Part shown: positions 7,278 to 13,879 of the stretch, piece after piece
Layout: each line of letters opens with the position of its first letter
How positions within the stretch are numbered: the first letter of the stretch is position 1
Source: Anaerolineae bacterium
GTDB lineage: Bacteria; Chloroflexota; Anaerolineae; JAAYZQ01
Reading direction: 5' to 3'
DNA: 13,879 bases
Assembly: GCA_016926595.1 (NCBI GenBank)
Contig: JAFGOG010000228.1
Span: forward strand, 1 to 13,879
The notes under the pieces: generated by a model
The model's input: the letters and a program-made list of their open reading frames with translations, nothing else
Databases searched by the model: none
Told to the model about the DNA's origin: nothing
Position numbers and translations under genes: made by a program

Positions 7278-10200
7278 CTACCCGGCGCGCCCGTCACGAG
7301 CGCCAGTCTCCCTCGTGCAGTGGCGCTCGATCACCTGGTGCATGAACGCCTCAAGGCGGGTCTGGAGGTTGGTCTCGCCCAATCCGTCAAAGCTGACGTC
7401 CAACCAGGGAAGGCCGTCACAATCGGCGCGGATCTGCCCGCCCAGGCCGGCGACGACCGTGCCGGGCATGCAGGTGAAGGGCATGACGTTCAGGATGCCG
7501 TCGGCGCCGTGTCGATAAAAGTCGACCGCCTTGCCGATCGTGAGCGGCGCCTCGGTGCGCAGCACGGGGTGAAAGTAGGGTCCGGCAGCAGCCAGCAGAT
7601 CGACGGTGGAGGGTTCATGGGCGGTGGGCAGGGCGCCGTCCACCGTGGCGGCCAGGCGCCGCTCGTCGCAAACAAGCACCTGCCGGATCAGGTGCAAGCG
7701 CGCCAGTTTGCCGTAGCGGCGCTGCGCCGCCGCCGTAAAGCGTGAAAAGTGGTTGGCGTAAGGCACCCACTCTGTCATCGGCGCCAGCCACACCTCGCCG
7801 CCCAGCGCCTCCACGCGGCGTACGATCTGTTGGTTGGTGAACGGGTTAAGGCGCAGGTAGAGCTCACCCACCACGCCGATCGCCGGGCGCGGCCGGGTGC
7901 GATCCAGGTCGAGCGTGGAAAAGGCCCGTGCCGCCTCTTCTACAACAGCCCGGATCTGCCACGCCTGGCGCGACTCGATCGCCGACACCAGAGCACCCAG
8001 CGCCTCGTGGTAGAGGCGATCGGCACTGCCGGCGAGGCACTCGTAGGGACGGTGATAGAGCAGCAGTTTTTCCAGCAGGCTGACGCCCAACGCCCCCCGC
8101 CACGCCAGCCGCCCGACGCCGAGCGGCGGCACACCCAGCCCCTCGTACTGGTAGCCATTCTCGGCGCTAGGTGCGACCACACGCAATTCGCCCAGGTCCA
8201 GGCGGCCCAGCACCTGGCGCAGCAGGTCGTGGAACTGCCCCAACCGGCACGGCCCGGCGCTGGTCGGCACCAGGTAGGCAGCTCGTGCCGGGTCAAAGCC
8301 CGGCTGGCGGGCACGCTGCACAATGTCGCCGACGATGGTGTGGCACGGCAGGCACTCACGCCCCAGGCACAGGTCCCGGCCCAGCGCCAGCGTTTCGCCT
8401 GTGGACGGTGCCAGCACCTCTGCGTGCAGCCCATAGGCGCGGATGGCTGCTGCCAGTGCATGCGTATGGTCGCACACGTTCGGGATGTAGACACGAGATA
8501 TCGGATATCGGGGATGGTAGCTGGTCGCACGGCTCGTAGGCGCCACCGCTTGCTGCTTCGGGTGCCCCCTGGGCCTCGCTGCTTGGCCCTTGGCCCTTGT
8601 CCCTTGGTCCTTGTTACTTTCCAGAAAGGCTTCGACGCGGGTCAGCAAGCCCGCACTGCCGCTATGGTCGTCCAGCTCCAGGGTCAGGAACGGCTTGTCG
8701 CCCAGCGCCTGGCGGAAAAAGGAGAGGAGAAACGAGTCGGGGCCGCAGCCAAAGTGGGTCAAATAGACCGCGTGCAGGCGCGGATCGGCGCGGATGACGC
8801 GCGCGGCGGCCAGGAAGCGCTGCCCTGTGTGCCAGAACATGTTGTGGGCCGTACCAGTGATGTCAATATTATCCAGCGGCAAACAATCGAGCGGCAGGGG
8901 CAAGGCGCCGAGGCGGCGAAGCGTGGCGGGCAGCCCGGCGTTGAGACCGGGATCGGCCGTGCTGTAGGCGCGGCCCACCAGCACCGCGGCGACCTCGTCC
9001 GGCGCCAGGCCGGCGAGCACCTCGACCCCACGCCGGCGCAGGGCCGACTCGAAGCGGTGCTGCGCCTCCCCCGCAGCGCGGCGCGCCGCCGTCACCCGCC
9101 GCGCCGGGGCGCCCAGCTCGGCGCCAAGCGCCTCCAGGTCACGCGCCAGCACGCGGGGCCACAAGAAATGTACAGGGGGGTGCAGCAGCGTGACGTCACG
9201 TCCGGGAACGTGCACGCCTGCTTCGTGCAGCGCCGCCTCTACCAGGTTGGGCGCTGCCTGAATAAAAGGGCAGTGATAGCTCTGATCGTGGCCCGGCAGC
9301 GGGCCGGCGCGGTTCACGACCGCGGGCAAGAACACCATGTCGACCCCCTGCTCCAGCAGCCAGAGCACGTGCCCGTAGGCCAACCTGGCGGGGAAACAGG
9401 TCTCTGCGCCCGCCTCTGCCGCCGAGCGAGTGGCAAGTTCTGGCGTGGTCGGCGGCGACAGAAGCACGTCCCAGCCCAGCTCGCGGAAGAAGCAGCTCCA
9501 GAAAGGGAGGAGGTCGTAAAAAGCCAGCACGCGCGGAAAACCAACCCACGGCCCCCCCCCACCCACCTGCTGCCCGTCCAGATCTGCCAGCAGCAGCGCC
9601 TCTCGCTCCGCGAACAGATCCGGCCGGCGCCCCACGGACCCTCTTCCACCTTCCACCTGCTGCCCCACCTTATCGTGCACCGTGCCCCTTGCCACGTGCC
9701 ACGTGCTCTTGGTTACGTTTGCCCTCGCCAGCAGCGCCGCACCGATGGCCCCACTCAACTCCGGGTTGGGCGGCACGCTAACCGGTCGGTCCAGCAGCAC
9801 CTCAAACGCCGCAACCACCGCCGGGTTGAGGGCAACACCACCCTGAAAGAGAACACGACATCCCACAGCGCGCCCGTCGACGACGCGCGCCAGGTAGTTG
9901 CGCGCCACCGCGTAGGCCAGCCCGGCAGCCAGGTCGGCCATGGCGACGCCCTGCTGCTGGTGGTGTACCAGATCCGACTCTGCAAAGACGGTGCAGCGCT
10001 CGGCCAGATCCGCAGGGTGCGTGGACTCGAATGCCAGGTCTGCCAACCCTTCAACAGGCACGCCCAGGCGCAGCGCCTGCTCTTCCAGAAAGGCACCGGT
10101 GCCGGCGGCGCACGCTTTGTTGAGCACATGGTCCGAGATGACACCGTCGCGCAGGGCGATGTACTTGCTGTCCTGCCCGCCGATCTCCAAGACCGTGTCG

Positions 10201-11480
10201 ACGCCAGGGTGGCAGGCACAGGCCGCCCGTGCCTGGGCCGTGATTTCGTTGAATACCTCGCCGCCCACCTCTTGGGCCACCAGGTGCCGGCCAGAGCCCG
10301 TGATGCCGGTCCCCGCGATGGCCAGGTCGCCCACCCGGGCCACGACGCGATCGCGCGCCTGCCGCGCGACGGTGACGGGCCGGCCGGCGGTGGGCAGGTA
10401 GCAGCCGGCAAGCAGGCGGCCGTTGCGATCAAGGGCAACCACCTTGGTACTGATCGAGCCGACGTCCAGGCCCAGGTAGCATTCCCCCCTCCCCTGCCCC
10501 CCCCTCGAGGGGGGGGAGATGGTGCCCCCCTCTCCCGGCCGTGAACGGCCTGGGAGCGGGGGGCGACTGGCAGTCGATTGGGGCGAGGGGGAGACAGCAA
10601 AGGCGGCGAGCGCCTCCAGGCCACGAAAGGTCGGTGCTTCTCCGCTGCGGGCGGCCGTGGCAGCGCCGAGGGCCGGCATCAGGGTGCAGTAAGGAGGGAT
10701 GACGAGGGTGCCGGGCTCCAGGCCGAGCACCTGCTCCAGCGCCCATACCATGCCCGCATTGAGCGCGACACCGCCCTGGAAGGCAACAGGAGAATGGAAT
10801 GGCCTGCCGCCACCAAGGGTAGCACGCACAGTGCGGGCCACAGCCAGGCACAGCCCGGCGATGAGATCGGGCGTGGGCACCCCCTGCTGCTGCAGGTGCA
10901 CCAGGTCAGACCGGCCAAAGACGGCGCACCGGCCAGCGATGCGTGCAGGCTGGTTCGTGTGCAGCGCCAGCGCCGCGAATTGCTCGATGGAGAGACCAAG
11001 GCGCTCAGCCTGCCGGTCAAGAAACGCGCCGGTCCCTGCGGCGCACAAGTTGTTCATAGCAAAGTCGATGAGCTGCAATCCGCCCTGATAAGGCTCGAGA
11101 CGCAGCAACTTGCTGTCCTGACCACCGATCTCGACGACGCTTCGCGGAGAGAGACCAACAGATTCGAGGGCGTGCACCTGCGCCACGAGCTCGTTGACGC
11201 GTAACGCGCCGAGGAGCGGTGCCAGGAGCGCCCCGCCCGAGCCGGTGATGCCGGCAGCGACGACCCGGCTCAGGTCGCGCCGCCGGCCCAGGTCCGCCAG
11301 CATCATCAGCAGCGTGCGCGCCGGCTGCCCCTGTGCGTAGCGATAATCGCTCTCGAGCAGCCGGCCCGCCTCGTCGGTGACCACCACCTTGACCGTCGTC
11401 GAGCCGGCGTCGATACCCAAATGGATCTCGCCGTGGCCCGCCTCTGCCTCCCCACTGTTGTCGAATCCTGATCGAGCCAC
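7278..11480 (-). CDS. Double-domain acyl-CoA dehydratase activase / DUF2229 / HgdB-like fusion protein
   Basis: A 1400-residue protein. Two ASKHA ATPase domains of the BadF/BadG/BcrA/BcrD type lie at ~20-290 (LGIDAGSTT) and ~334-580 (LGLDVGSIS). Each carries EIGGQDSK and two cluster cysteines, CAAGTG plus RC.VF: Cys146/Cys185 and Cys457/Cys496, both 39 apart as in the glutaryl activator HgdC. The two halves could hold one [4Fe-4S] cluster as an intramolecular pseudo-dimer. Residues ~630-760 match DUF2229 (FPRVLAFYDLLPFW, ETCFPARLAYGHV). Residues ~985-1400 are HgdB-like (VYIPNVCDH, GRECLPC, AGPCRLGQ, FTCMPG). Related fusions occur in anaerobes with unknown substrate; the family couples ATP hydrolysis to low-potential electron transfer. 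Repeat-derived inserts lie at ~297-333, ~587-644 and ~953-993. The start is GTG with AGGA 10 nt upstream; an out-of-frame ATG at 11487 is rejected. It is separated by 12 nt from the upstream gene and 13 nt from the downstream gene. Confidence 0.93.
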   Translation of the reverse strand: MARSGFDNSGEAEAGHGEIHLGIDAGSTTVKVVVTDEAGRLLESDYRYAQGQPARTLLMMLADLGRRRDLSRVVAAGITGSGGALLAPLLGALRVNELVAQVHALESVGLSPRSVVEIGGQDSKLLRLEPYQGGLQLIDFAMNNLCAAGTGAFLDRQAERLGLSIEQFAALALHTNQPARIAGRCAVFGRSDLVHLQQQGVPTPDLIAGLCLAVARTVRATLGGGRPFHSPVAFQGGVALNAGMVWALEQVLGLEPGTLVIPPYCTLMPALGAATAARSGEAPTFRGLEALAAFAVSPSPQSTASRPPLPGRSRPGEGGTISPPSRGGQGRGECYLGLDVGSISTKVVALDRNGRLLAGCYLPTAGRPVTVARQARDRVVARVGDLAIAGTGITGSGRHLVAQEVGGEVFNEITAQARAACACHPGVDTVLEIGGQDSKYIALRDGVISDHVLNKACAAGTGAFLEEQALRLGVPVEGLADLAFESTHPADLAERCTVFAESDLVHHQQQGVAMADLAAGLAYAVARNYLARVVDGRAVGCRVLFQGGVALNPAVVAAFEVLLDRPVSVPPNPELSGAIGAALLARANVTKSTWHVARGTVHDKVGQQVEGGRGSVGRRPDLFAEREALLLADLDGQQVGGGGPWVGFPRVLAFYDLLPFWSCFFRELGWDVLLSPPTTPELATRSAAEAGAETCFPARLAYGHVLWLLEQGVDMVFLPAVVNRAGPLPGHDQSYHCPFIQAAPNLVEAALHEAGVHVPGRDVTLLHPPVHFLWPRVLARDLEALGAELGAPARRVTAARRAAGEAQHRFESALRRRGVEVLAGLAPDEVAAVLVGRAYSTADPGLNAGLPATLRRLGALPLPLDCLPLDNIDITGTAHNMFWHTGQRFLAAARVIRADPRLHAVYLTHFGCGPDSFLLSFFRQALGDKPFLTLELDDHSGSAGLLTRVEAFLESNKDQGTRAKGQAARPRGHPKQQAVAPTSRATSYHPRYPISRVYIPNVCDHTHALAAAIRAYGLHAEVLAPSTGETLALGRDLCLGRECLPCHTIVGDIVQRARQPGFDPARAAYLVPTSAGPCRLGQFHDLLRQVLGRLDLGELRVVAPSAENGYQYEGLGVPPLGVGRLAWRGALGVSLLEKLLLYHRPYECLAGSADRLYHEALGALVSAIESRQAWQIRAVVEEAARAFSTLDLDRTRPRPAIGVVGELYLRLNPFTNQQIVRRVEALGGEVWLAPMTEWVPYANHFSRFTAAAQRRYGKLARLHLIRQVLVCDERRLAATVDGALPTAHEPSTVDLLAAAGPYFHPVLRTEAPLTIGKAVDFYRHGADGILNVMPFTCMPGTVVAGLGGQIRADCDGLPWLDVSFDGLGETNLQTRLEAFMHQVIERHCTRETGARDGRAG
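8497..8616. repeat. Heptamer tandem repeats inside the activase gene (linker before HgdB-like region)
   Basis: Two GATATCG units at 8497-8510, followed by GGGATGG, and five imperfect units at 8582-8616 on the plus strand (CTTGGCC twice, CTTGTCC, CTTGGTC, CTTGTTA). The period is 7 bp. The frame stays open and encodes a polar, low-complexity linker just before the conserved VYIPN block. Confidence 0.75.
9563..9716. repeat. Heptamer and direct repeats inside the activase gene (linker before DUF2229)
   Basis: CTTCCAC occurs twice at 9643-9656, and six degenerate 7-mers (GTGCACC, GTGCCCC, TTGCCAC, GTGCCAC, GTGCTCT, TGGTTAC) run through 9675-9716. A 13-bp direct repeat, CCACCTGCTGCCC, lies at 9563-9575 and 9653-9665. 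All sit in the variable linker between the second ATPase domain and DUF2229. Confidence 0.7.
10484..10593. repeat. Palindromic C-run/G-run element in the linker between the two ATPase domains
   Basis: The element contains the palindrome CCCCCCTCGAGGGGGG near 10500-10517, an inverted GGCCGT/ACGGCC pair, and the core CGACTGGCAGTCG (10564-10576) followed by a TTGGGGCGAGGGGG tail. Core and tail match the Lgt paralog B element, which sits in opposite orientation. It encodes a Pro/Ser/Arg/Gly-rich linker of about 35 residues. Confidence 0.75.
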
Positions 11481-11492
11481 TCGCCATGTATC

Positions 11493-12818
11493 CTACGGAA
11501 AGCTACGCACCACCAGCGGCAGGTAGATCAGGTAGCGCGGCGGCGGTGGCGTCTCGCCCTCGTCAAGCACATAGCCAGGGGCCAGCGCCACACTTAATGC
11601 CGAAGCAGAGACGTCCGGGCTGGCGCCCAACGTGGCGGTCAGGTACAGCGTTTCGCGCATCGTGTCGCTGACCGTGATCGTCGGCGTGTAGAGGGCCAGC
11701 AAGCCGAGGATGCCAGGTTCATAGTCGGACGGCGGCGGGCCGACCTCGACGGTGAAGGGTGGATCGCCCGCGGGAACGGGCAGGGCACCGGGCGAAAGCT
11801 CTTGCCAGTAGTACGCATAGTCCCAGCCCTGTTCCGACAAGGACGCAACCGTCACCGTGCGCGTCACCGTATCCCAATTCTCTACACAGAAAGCGTGGGT
11901 GAAGGGCACGGTCGGCGTAATGTATTGCACAACCGTCGGGTACACGTACGGCTCCTCGTAGGCACAGTGCACGCCGAACGACAGCAGCGGATCACGGATC
12001 GTCGCGTCTGAATAGCGCAAAGAAAAGGGGTAGGGCCCGGCAAACAGGTAGCCGTTGTAGGCCAGCACCTCGATCGGGCAGCCGGCGCAGGCCAGGGCGC
12101 TCGATCCCGCGCCAAAGTCGATCTGGAAGCGCAGGCCGAGGGGCGGCGGCCACGAGTCGGCCTCCAGGCGGAAGGGGGCATCGGGAATGGGAAATGCCTC
12201 GCCGTCGGGCAGCCACCACACCTCCCAGTGCGATTTGCCGTCCGAGATCGGATACCGGGCGTTCACGAGCGCCTCCAGGTCGGCGCGCCGGACGGTGTTC
12301 ACCGTCGTCTCTGTCAGTTCGGTGGAGGTGGGCGGTGAGTAGTAGTTGAACTCGATAGGATCGGGCGCGTAAGGTGGGATGCCAGGGACGAGGCTGCTCA
12401 CCGTGTAGGTAGGCGGCGCGTGGGGCACGCGGATGGCAAGGTACCCCTTCTCCGCCAGCTCGTCAAGGTAGGGGATCTTGTGACCGTCATCGGTATAGAT
12501 CTCCGTCCCACTGCGCGTGGTCGTCGGCGTGAACACACCAGTGTCGCCGATCTCCACCCAGATGTCCGCGCGCTGCCCCTGCGCCGTCGCCCTGACCGCA
12601 TCTGCCGGCAGCATCTCGCCACCCTGTACAGAGAGAGCGGGGTAGGGACTGCACCCTCTCGTCTGGCATTGGTCCGGCCGCAGGAAAGAGCCGGTCAGGG
12701 CCAGTGATAGGAGCAGCAGGCCGCCATAGACGAGCAGCCGGGACCAGCCGGTGTACGGTTTCTGCGCTTTCGGCGCACCTGGCGGGGGTGTTTCTTGCGT
12801 GTGTTCCATTTGTTTCAT
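11493..12818 (-). CDS. Exported or membrane-anchored beta-rich protein with YLPLVVR tail
   Basis: A 441-residue protein not matched to a named family. A proline-rich cytoplasmic start (~1-27) precedes one hydrophobic segment (~28-46), so it is a signal anchor or an uncleaved signal peptide. No lipobox is visible: the first Cys, Cys51, follows PDQ. The rest is rich in Tyr, Pro, Thr and Val with alternating beta patterns, scattered cysteines including CAGC, and from ~300 a sandwich-like repeat domain of the kind used in bacterial surface proteins. The C-terminus YLIYLPLVVRSFP resembles the short hydrophobic tail ending many Chloroflexota secreted proteins (recalled knowledge). The start ATG 12818 has AGGAG 8 nt upstream and overlaps the Lgt paralog A stop by ATGA; a frame extension to 13373 is a shadow of that gene. 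Function unknown; an envelope substrate or partner of the Lgt-like proteins is speculation. Confidence 0.85.
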   Translation of the reverse strand: MKQMEHTQETPPPGAPKAQKPYTGWSRLLVYGGLLLLSLALTGSFLRPDQCQTRGCSPYPALSVQGGEMLPADAVRATAQGQRADIWVEIGDTGVFTPTTTRSGTEIYTDDGHKIPYLDELAEKGYLAIRVPHAPPTYTVSSLVPGIPPYAPDPIEFNYYSPPTSTELTETTVNTVRRADLEALVNARYPISDGKSHWEVWWLPDGEAFPIPDAPFRLEADSWPPPLGLRFQIDFGAGSSALACAGCPIEVLAYNGYLFAGPYPFSLRYSDATIRDPLLSFGVHCAYEEPYVYPTVVQYITPTVPFTHAFCVENWDTVTRTVTVASLSEQGWDYAYYWQELSPGALPVPAGDPPFTVEVGPPPSDYEPGILGLLALYTPTITVSDTMRETLYLTATLGASPDVSASALSVALAPGYVLDEGETPPPPRYLIYLPLVVRSFP

Positions 12819-12831
12819 GCGGTTGTCTCCT
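12815..12831 (-). promoter_or_regulatory. Translational coupling site: ATGA overlap plus AGGAG ribosome binding site
   Basis: AGGAG at 12831-12827 lies 8 nt before ATG 12818-12816, which overlaps the TGA stop (12817-12815) of Lgt paralog A. It fixes the start of the exported protein and couples its translation to the upstream gene. Confidence 0.85.
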
Positions 12832-13630
12832 TTCTCCGACAGTAGAAATTCCAGAGAATCACAGCACCCGCGGCGCTGCCTGCGACCAGCGCGTTCAGGT
12901 GCATCCAACTGAGGGGGCCGACCAGGGGGATGGTGCCCTCCTGGCGCATCGAGGCCAGGAGGAAGCGCTTGAGGCTGAACAGCACGATATAGAAGAGCGA
13001 GAGGAAGCCGGGGAAGCGCCAGCCCCCCCCTGAAGGGGGCGCCTTCTCGCTCCCCCCCTCTGCAGGGGGGGGGTGGGGTGGGATAAAGCGCTCGACTGTG
13101 ACCAAGATCAAAAAGATGAGCAGGTTCGCCCCTGCCGCCAGGAGCTGGGTGGGGTAACGATCGGCCCACACCCCTGTGTCGTCTGGCAGGTAGACTCCGA
13201 GCCACGAATTGGTGGGCACGCCGTAACAGCAGCCGGCCGCGGTGCAGCCCAGGCGCGCGATGGCCTGCGACAGGGGCAGCGCGGGCACACCCAGGTCGAG
13301 GACCTGGCCGACCGGCGCCCGGTAGTGGCGCATGTAGAGCACGGCGACCAGCCCGCCGCCCAACAGCGTCCAAAAGATGTCGCGGCTCTCGGGCATGAAC
13401 ATCAGCGCGCCGCGCGCCAGGCGCTGCCGGTTAACGATCTCGTTGGCCACGAGGGTCAGGGCGACGCCGCCCAGCGACATCAAGATCAGGCCGCGGGCGA
13501 TGACAGGGGGTGGGTAGTCAAGCTGCAGCAGCCGCTCAAAGGCATACACGGCGCCGGTGGTGACCGCGATGGCCACGACAACCGTGTAGGTGTCCATCTG
13601 CCAGGGACCGAATGACAGCGTCGGCAACAT
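12815..13630 (-). CDS. Lgt-family membrane protein, paralog A (prolipoprotein diacylglyceryl transferase-like)
   Basis: A 271-residue polytopic membrane protein, clearly paralogous to the second Lgt-like protein in the window: MLPTLSFGPW start, IARLGC, AGCCYG (Tyr136), RYPTQL, and PLSWMHL near the end. It is more diverged from true Lgt than its paralog: the motif RFLLA (Arg222 to Ala226) replaces the RFxxE of canonical enzymes, and the GNFxNGE residues are missing. A transferase reaction on lipoproteins is therefore unlikely or altered. Residues ~185-203 are a Pro/Gly-rich insert coded by a palindromic repeat at the same place as in paralog B. The start at 13630 is chosen for homology and GGGAG 7 nt upstream; the frame is open to 13807, but that extension resembles nothing and contains the leader palindrome. 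It is the first gene of the inferred operon. Confidence 0.87.
   Translation of the reverse strand: MLPTLSFGPWQMDTYTVVVAIAVTTGAVYAFERLLQLDYPPPVIARGLILMSLGGVALTLVANEIVNRQRLARGALMFMPESRDIFWTLLGGGLVAVLYMRHYRAPVGQVLDLGVPALPLSQAIARLGCTAAGCCYGVPTNSWLGVYLPDDTGVWADRYPTQLLAAGANLLIFLILVTVERFIPPHPPPAEGGSEKAPPSGGGWRFPGFLSLFYIVLFSLKRFLLASMRQEGTIPLVGPLSWMHLNALVAGSAAGAVILWNFYCRRKETTA
13023..13079. repeat. Palindromic C-run/G-run element inserted in frame in Lgt paralog A
   Basis: The element starts with CCCCCCCCTGAAGGGG (13023-13038) and includes CCCCCCTCTGCAGGGGGG, ending in GCAGGGGGGGGGTG. The first and last motifs are identical to those in the paralog B element and lie at the corresponding protein position, after the ERF residues of a membrane helix. 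Confidence 0.8.
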
Positions 13631-13879
13631 GCCCGGGCTCCCGGCTAGCGAGGTCCGGCTGGCAACCCGGCAAAGGGCGGCGCCCAAAATCTCGTGATGG
13701 ACGAACTCGGTTTCATTCCTGACCATCCCCTGCGATGACAAGAGACAACCCTGTCCACGCCACTTGAGATGATACTCCCTGCGTATCATCTCCTGGACTT
13801 TGGCCATTTAGGTTGAATAACAAGCCGCCTCTAGCAAGGAAAACAGGGCGGCGTGCGGAATTAGGACCATGTCGGCCTC
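13631..13879 (-). other. Leader region upstream of the first gene; no gene supported
   Basis: These 249 nt precede the Lgt paralog A start. An open frame covers 13631-13807 but has no ribosome binding site at its ATG and no recognisable protein. AT-rich bases around 13808-13850 could hold a promoter, but I find no pair of -35/-10 boxes with good match and spacing. The only clear structure is the inverted repeat at 13766-13792. Confidence 0.5.
13766..13792. promoter_or_regulatory. Perfect 10-bp inverted repeat, candidate operator or 5' UTR hairpin
   Basis: Arms GAGATGATAC and GTATCATCTC are exact complements separated by TCCCTGC. It sits 136 nt upstream of the first gene of the operon. No T-run follows on either strand, so it is not a standard terminator. 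A dimeric regulator site is the simplest reading; an mRNA hairpin is the alternative. Confidence 0.5.

Noticed and set aside
7749..10544. Plus-strand open frame of 931 codons opposite the activase
   Set aside because: It is antisense to conserved ATPase, DUF2229 and HgdB-like motifs; its product is low-complexity Gln/Arg/His/Ala with no recognisable domain. High GC makes such antisense frames common.
12819..13373. Upstream extension of the exported protein frame
   Set aside because: It is a shadow of Lgt paralog A; ATG 12818 has a good ribosome binding site and a signal-anchor right after it.
13631..13807. N-terminal extension of Lgt paralog A starting MAKVQEMIRREYHLKW
   Set aside because: Paralog B begins exactly where MLPTLSFGPW does, a GGGAG precedes the 13630 ATG, and the extension is charged, unlike an Lgt N-terminus. 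Part of it is simply the translated palindrome. A decayed small gene cannot be excluded.
13808..13860. Possible sigma-70 promoter in the AT-richer part of the leader
   Set aside because: Candidate boxes such as TTGCTA and CTAAAT are present, but spacing (20 nt) and matches are poor; not enough to annotate.

Overview
Every gene I can support lies on the minus strand, and together they look like one long operon read from right to left. The GC-rich sequence, an exported protein ending in a 'YLPLVVR' tail, a CHAT/STAND/TPR signalling protein and repeat-derived proline/glycine inserts inside genes all suggest a Chloroflexota bacterium (Anaerolineae-like). The acyl-CoA dehydratase activase suggests an anaerobic or facultative lifestyle. 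The taxonomic call is inference. No rRNA, tRNA, CRISPR array, transposase or convincing rho-independent terminator was seen.

Layout in transcription order: (1) a 249-nt leader (13631-13879) with a perfect 10-bp inverted repeat; (2) an Lgt-family membrane protein, paralog A (13630-12815); (3) an exported or membrane-anchored beta-rich protein (12818-11493), coupled to paralog A by an ATGA overlap; (4) a 1400-residue double-ATPase activase of the 2-hydroxyacyl-CoA dehydratase type (11480-7278); (5) Lgt-family paralog B (7264-6404); (6) an integral-membrane CPBP (Abi-like) domain fused to a secreted-type subtilisin (6407-3903), coupled by GTGA; (7) a giant cytoplasmic protein (3906 to beyond position 1), coupled by ATGA, with domain order CHAT protease, beta-sandwich, EAD-like helical domain, STAND NTPase, TPR repeats. 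Its C-terminus is cut off by the window edge.

The most interesting part is the left half. A caspase-like CHAT protease is wired to an EAD/STAND/TPR sensor in one polypeptide, and it is translationally coupled to a membrane-embedded CPBP-subtilase zymogen. STAND NTPases with EAD-type adaptors and CHAT effectors are known from bacterial conflict and programmed-death systems, so this pair is a reasonable candidate for an undescribed proteolytic signalling or defence module. Whether the upstream Lgt-like, exported and activase genes belong to it functionally is open. Their spacing (three 4-nt overlaps, gaps of 12 and 13 nt) says they are co-expressed.

A second theme is repeat elements living inside reading frames. 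C-run/G-run palindromic elements sit in frame at the same position of both Lgt paralogs and in the linker between the two ATPase domains of the activase. Heptamer tandem repeats occupy two more activase linkers.
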